Under the pieces are notes generated by a model, which was not told where the DNA came from, did not search any database, and worked only from the letters and a program-made list of their open reading frames with translations. Below, in pieces: positions 59,499 through 64,000 of a stretch of 64,000 bases of DNA. The stretch lies in NCBI RefSeq assembly GCF_900129505.1, contig NZ_LT670818.1, positions 4,621,001 through 4,685,000 of the forward strand, read 5' to 3'. Source of the DNA: Bradyrhizobium erythrophlei. Lineage in GTDB: Bacteria > Pseudomonadota > Alphaproteobacteria > Rhizobiales > Xanthobacteraceae. A program made the position numbers and the translations under genes. The stretch's first letter is position 1. Every line of letters begins with the position of its first letter.

Positions 59499-61010
59499 TC
59501 ACTTCAGCTTCAGCCCGACGACGCGCACCAGGCCGTCCGGCATCTGGCGGTAGCCTTCGAGCTTGTTGGTATGGGCGATCAGTAGCTTGCGGTGATAGAT
59601 GTAGATGATCGGTTCATCGTTGAGCACGATCCCGGTCAGCTTCTGGTAGATCGCCTTGCGCTGCGCGGGATCGTTGATCATTCGCGCTTCTTCCATCGCC
59701 TTGTCGGCCGCCGGGTTGGCGTAGCCGCCGTCGTTCTGGGCCGCCTTGCTGTGCAGGAAGACGTAGGCATTGCCGTCGGGATCGATCCGGCCGCTCCAGT
59801 TGATCTGGAAGACCTGGAACTCGCCGGCCTGGGCCTGCTTGAACGAGGTTGCGAATTCGATGACGCGGATCTTGAGGTCAAAGCCAGCTTCGGCCGCCAT
59901 CGATTGAATGACCTGGGCGACGGCTTCGTTTTCCGCCCCCTTGGGCACCATGTAGTCGACGCTGACGGGCAGGGAGACGCCGGCTTCCTTCAACAACGCC
60001 TTGGCCTTCGCGATATCGCGCGGCCGGATCGGAAACGCCTTCTGGTAATAAGGGTGCGACGGGCTGACCCACTGGTTGCCCGGCGTGAACTCGCCGTTGA
60101 ACACGACTTGGTTGACGGCCTCGCGGTCGATCGACAGATCGAGCGCTTGGCGCACTTTCTCGGATTGACTGAGCGCACCTTTGGTCTTGTCGTTGGCAAT
60201 GTTGATGGTGAGCCCGAGATAGCCGAGTTCGGGCGCCGTCGACAGCGTCAGCCTGGAATCCGCCTGCACCGTCTTGATATCGGTCGCCAGCACCCGCTCG
60301 ATCAGGTCGAGCCCGCCGGATTTCAGATTGGCAAGCCGCACCGTGGCATCGACGATCGGCAGGAATACGATGCGGTCGATGAAGACGTTGTCCTTGTTCC
60401 AGTAGTCGGCGAATTTCTCGAACACGATGCGGTCCTGCTGCACGCGTTCGACGAATTTGTAGGGGCCGGCGCATACCGGATGCAGCCCGAACTTGTCGCC
60501 TTCCTCCCTGGCGGCTTTCGGGGAGACCATCATGCCGGCGCGATCGGTGAGCTGCGCGATCAGAGGCGAGTACGGGGCCTTCAGGATGAGCTTGATGGTG
60601 AGGGGATCGACCACCTCGACGTGATCGACGCTGGCCAGCTCCGGCTTGCGGAAGGAGGTCGGCAGATTGGTGTGACGCTCGATCGAGAACTTCGCGGCTT
60701 CGGCGTCGAGAGGTTCGCCGTCGTGGAACTTGACGCCGGGCCGCAGCCTGATCGTCATTTCCTTGCCGTCGGCCGAGGTCTCATACGACAGCGCGAGCTG
60801 CGGAACGATGTTGAGTTTCTCGTCGATGTCGAACAGCTTGTCGCAGAATGCCGAGAAGACGATGCGGCCGACATAGGTACGTCCGATCGATGGATCGAGA
60901 ATATCCGGGTCCTCCGCTATCCCGATGCGCAACGTGGTCTGGGCGTGAGCGCCCGTGGCAATCGAAAGCAGCAGGGCTGCCGCCGTCAACGCGAACCGAA
61001 AAGCGCCCAT
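59499..61010 (-). CDS. Peptide ABC transporter substrate-binding protein, family 5
   Basis: Periplasmic binding protein of 503 residues. Signal peptide about residues 1-23 (LTAAALLLSIATGAHAQ). The family 5 landmarks are ILDPSIGRTYVGRIVFSAFCD after the signal, MTIRLRPGVKFHDGEPLDAEA near 90 and VRQALDLSIDREAVNQVVFNG near 285. Members bind di- and oligopeptides, glutathione, nickel or opines. The position downstream of a gamma-glutamyltransferase gene favours gamma-glutamyl peptides or glutathione, which is inference. Confidence 0.92.
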   Translation of the reverse strand: MGAFRFALTAAALLLSIATGAHAQTTLRIGIAEDPDILDPSIGRTYVGRIVFSAFCDKLFDIDEKLNIVPQLALSYETSADGKEMTIRLRPGVKFHDGEPLDAEAAKFSIERHTNLPTSFRKPELASVDHVEVVDPLTIKLILKAPYSPLIAQLTDRAGMMVSPKAAREEGDKFGLHPVCAGPYKFVERVQQDRIVFEKFADYWNKDNVFIDRIVFLPIVDATVRLANLKSGGLDLIERVLATDIKTVQADSRLTLSTAPELGYLGLTINIANDKTKGALSQSEKVRQALDLSIDREAVNQVVFNGEFTPGNQWVSPSHPYYQKAFPIRPRDIAKAKALLKEAGVSLPVSVDYMVPKGAENEAVAQVIQSMAAEAGFDLKIRVIEFATSFKQAQAGEFQVFQINWSGRIDPDGNAYVFLHSKAAQNDGGYANPAADKAMEEARMINDPAQRKAIYQKLTGIVLNDEPIIYIYHRKLLIAHTNKLEGYRQMPDGLVRVVGLKLK

Positions 61011-61024
61011 CGAACCAGTCTCCT

Positions 61025-62139
<1,115 letters not shown>

Positions 62140-62143
<4 letters not shown>

Positions 62144-63129
62144 GACACCAGCCTCTCCAGCGGCGCCTTGATGCAGCGCGACCAGTGAGCGGGCCCCACC
62201 GCCACGAAAGGCGGCGGCGCGGCGACACAGGGCTCGCCGGCAAACGGACAGCGCGCGGCGAAGCGGCAGCCGGACGGCGGGTTCGCCATATTGGGAACCA
62301 TGCCTTCGATGGTCGCAAGATGCGAGGCACGGCGGTCGAGCCGGGGGATCGAGCCGAGCAGACCGACGGTGTAGGGATGCTGAGGGGCGGCGAACAATTC
62401 GTCGACCGGGGCGCGTTCGACGATCTCGCCGGCATACATCACCGCGACCTCGTCGCAGACCTCGGCGACCACGCCGAGATCATGGGTGATCATGATGATC
62501 GCCGCCCCGCTCGCCGCCTTCAGCTCGCGCATCAGATCGAGGATTTGGGCCTGCAGGGTGACATCGAGCGCGGTGGTCGGCTCGTCCGCGATCAAGAGCC
62601 GTGGATCGCAGGCCAGCGCCATCGCGATCATGACGCGCTGGCGCATGCCGCCCGACAGCTTGTGCGGATATTCGTCGACGCGTTTTTCAGGCGAGGGGAT
62701 GTGGACGCGGCGCAACAGCTCGATCGCGCGTTCGCGCGCGGCGCGCCGCGCGCCGCCGCGATGGCGCAGGATGGTCTCGATGATCTGCTCGCCGATGGTG
62801 AAACTCGGGTTGAGCGAGGTCATCGGCTCCTGGAAGATCATCGCCAGCCGGTTGCCGCGCAGGTCGCGCAAGGTCTGATCGGGCACCTCGAGCAGGTCAA
62901 AACCGTCGAAACGGATCGAGCCGGTGACTTCCGCCGAATGTTTCGACAGCAAGCCCATGATGGCCAGCGAAGTCACGCTCTTGCCGCAGCCGGATTCGCC
63001 GACCAGCCCGAGTGTCGCCCCCTTGGCGACGCTGAGGTCGACGCTGTCGACCGCATGGGTAATGCGGCCGTTATCGCCGTGGAACAGCACCCGCAAATCC
63101 CTGATGTCGATCAGCGGGATTTCCGTCAT
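62140..63129 (-). CDS. Oligopeptide ABC transporter ATP-binding protein, OppD type
   Basis: ATPase of 329 residues. Walker [10 protein letters not shown] near residue 43, Q-loop [20 protein letters not shown] near 95, signature [15 protein letters not shown] near 155 and Walker [13 protein letters not shown] near 178. The C-terminal cysteines are in [18 protein letters not shown] 63129 overlaps the DUF1028 stop by 4 bases; the longer frame to 63318 lies inside that gene. It pairs with OppF to drive the importer. Confidence 0.93.
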
Positions 63130-63836
63130 TTCCGGCCCGCGACGGCGGCTTCGATTGACGCGTCGATGCTCTTGCGGTCGATGATTCCGGCCGGGTTCTT
63201 GCGCGTGGGCAGCACTTTTCGGAAATGCGCCCAATGCTCGCGGCTGACCGCCTCGATACGTTCCAGCTCTACAAGCGGATCGGCATGGTCGTCGACGCGC
63301 AGGTCGAGCTCGGACCATTCCTGGTCGCCGTAGATCAAAAGCGCCGCGGATTGCTTGCCGCGCTTGTCGCCGCCGGCGGATTCGCCCGCGCGCATCGCCG
63401 CGATCAGGCGCTGCGGGAACGGCAGCAATTCGTTCGCCAGATAGGCCTTCGCGGTGTCATCCAACACCTGCGCGCCCGCGAGCATGTTGCCGGCGATGGA
63501 AAATCCGTTGCCCTCGATATGCCCGCACCAGTCGATGCATTCGCGTCCCGTATGCGAAGCGATGCGGCCGGCGGCGTCCATGACGTGAAGCTGCCGCGTC
63601 TCGCGCCCGGCATCCGCCGCAACCAGGCCGTCGACGATATCGCGCGGCGCACCGCCTTCGCGCAAGCGCTTCAAGCCGTCGATGCCGTAATAGGGATTGA
63701 CCAGCGCCTGCGTCGCGATCGCGCCGAGACGAGCCGCGATGAACGGCACGCGGGCGCCGACGGCGAAGAATTTTGTCGCTACCGCGATGCCGAACTGGCC
63801 GGTCGAGGTGTCGCGGGCGATGATCGACCAGGTCAT
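63126..63836 (-). CDS. DUF1028 family protein (Ntn-hydrolase-like)
   Basis: Protein of 236 residues of the DUF1028 family, related in fold to Ntn hydrolases. It begins MTWSIIARDTSTGQFGIAVA, close to the usual family opening, and holds GIAVATKFFAVGARVPFI. The family's conserved Asn/Gly region GNGFSIAGNMLAG occurs near residue 107. No cleavage Thr, Ser or Cys at the start is evident, so peptidase activity is not claimed. It follows the gamma-glutamyltransferase gene by 26 bases and overlaps the OppD gene, so it is part of the peptide-import operon. A glycopeptide- or gamma-glutamyl-binding role is possible. Confidence 0.87.
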   Translation of the reverse strand: MTWSIIARDTSTGQFGIAVATKFFAVGARVPFIAARLGAIATQALVNPYYGIDGLKRLREGGAPRDIVDGLVAADAGRETRQLHVMDAAGRIASHTGRECIDWCGHIEGNGFSIAGNMLAGAQVLDDTAKAYLANELLPFPQRLIAAMRAGESAGGDKRGKQSAALLIYGDQEWSELDLRVDDHADPLVELERIEAVSREHWAHFRKVLPTRKNPAGIIDRKSIDASIEAAVAGRK

Positions 63837-63862
63837 CTTCTACCTTAAACCCATCTCTGCTC

Positions 63863-64000
63863 TTACCGTCCGGCCGCGTAGCCCTGCATGCCCCGCGGAT
63901 TGGCGGCGGCGCGGCGGCGGCGGCCGATTTTCGAGGCGGCGGTGAGGCGGCCTTCGGACCAGTCGGGGCCGGTCTCCACGATATGGCCGCGGCTCCTGAG
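63863..64000 (-). CDS. ggt: Gamma-glutamyltransferase, C-terminal fragment (cut by window)
   Basis: The last 45 codons of a leftward gene whose start is beyond the right edge. The sequence GHIVETGPDWSEGRLTAAS, then AAANPRGMQGYAAGR, is the characteristic end of the gamma-glutamyltransferase (Ggt) small subunit. The enzyme cleaves gamma-glutamyl bonds, for example of glutathione. It is the furthest upstream gene visible in the operon with DUF1028 and the peptide importer. Confidence 0.8.
   Translation of the reverse strand, partial: LRSRGHIVETGPDWSEGRLTAASKIGRRRRAAANPRGMQGYAAGR

Overview
The window is a 64 kb piece of a high-GC alphaproteobacterial chromosome. It most resembles Bradyrhizobium or a close relative (Nitrobacteraceae). 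The reasons are a flavoprotein gene followed directly by an assimilatory nitrate reductase gene (the flp-nasC order described in Bradyrhizobium), the large number of ABC/TRAP importers and sugar-acid enzymes, and a dense family of intergenic palindromes of a type I associate with this group. No rRNA, tRNA or CRISPR was recognised. Both ends cut genes: a flavoprotein on the left and a gamma-glutamyltransferase on the right.

Layout. 1-4.8 kb: nitrate assimilation (flp-like, nasC) and a HAD phosphatase. 4.9-10 kb: a leftward sugar ABC importer without an ATPase gene, divergent from an SMP-30 lactonase and an aldo/keto reductase. 10.2-16 kb: an EamA exporter, an Lrp-type regulator divergent from an AceE/MdeB-like E1 enzyme, and an aldehyde dehydrogenase. 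16.3-25.6 kb: a sugar-acid block with an SMP-30 lactonase, a uronate dehydrogenase, a GntR regulator, an IlvD/Edd dehydratase and a TRAP importer with two tandem DctP paralogues. 25.8-32.1 kb: enoyl-CoA hydratase, ferredoxin reductase, two PfkB kinases, a VOC protein preceded by what looks like a glutamate dehydrogenase relic, and a TetR regulator.

32.4-39.8 kb: a tight seven-gene operon joining a NitT/TauT-type ABC importer to an enolase-superfamily enzyme, a Gfo/Idh/MocA oxidoreductase, a DUF993 aldolase-like protein and a xylose-isomerase-fold protein. I read it as an uncharacterised catabolic pathway. 39.8-42.3 kb: a repeat-rich gap with an IclR relic, then a two-gene island of a three-Cys-motif partner protein (TcmP) and its three-Cys-motif protein, with base composition unlike the neighbours. 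42.4-45.5 kb: cupin, cytochrome P450 and a split TPP-dependent decarboxylase. 45.6-50.7 kb: a TetR-regulated RND efflux operon. 50.8-55.6 kb: a hybrid-input histidine kinase, a stand-alone receiver and a receiver-adenylate/guanylate cyclase, all overlapping. 56.35-57.52 kb: a complete IS630-type element with a -1 frameshift. 57.6-64 kb: a leftward operon of gamma-glutamyltransferase, a DUF1028 protein and a five-gene oligopeptide ABC importer.

Most likely new biology: the 32.4-39.8 kb catabolic operon and the TcmP island. Smaller points of interest are palindromic repeats that form part of coding sequence, candidate shared operators in the sugar-acid block, and several gene relics.
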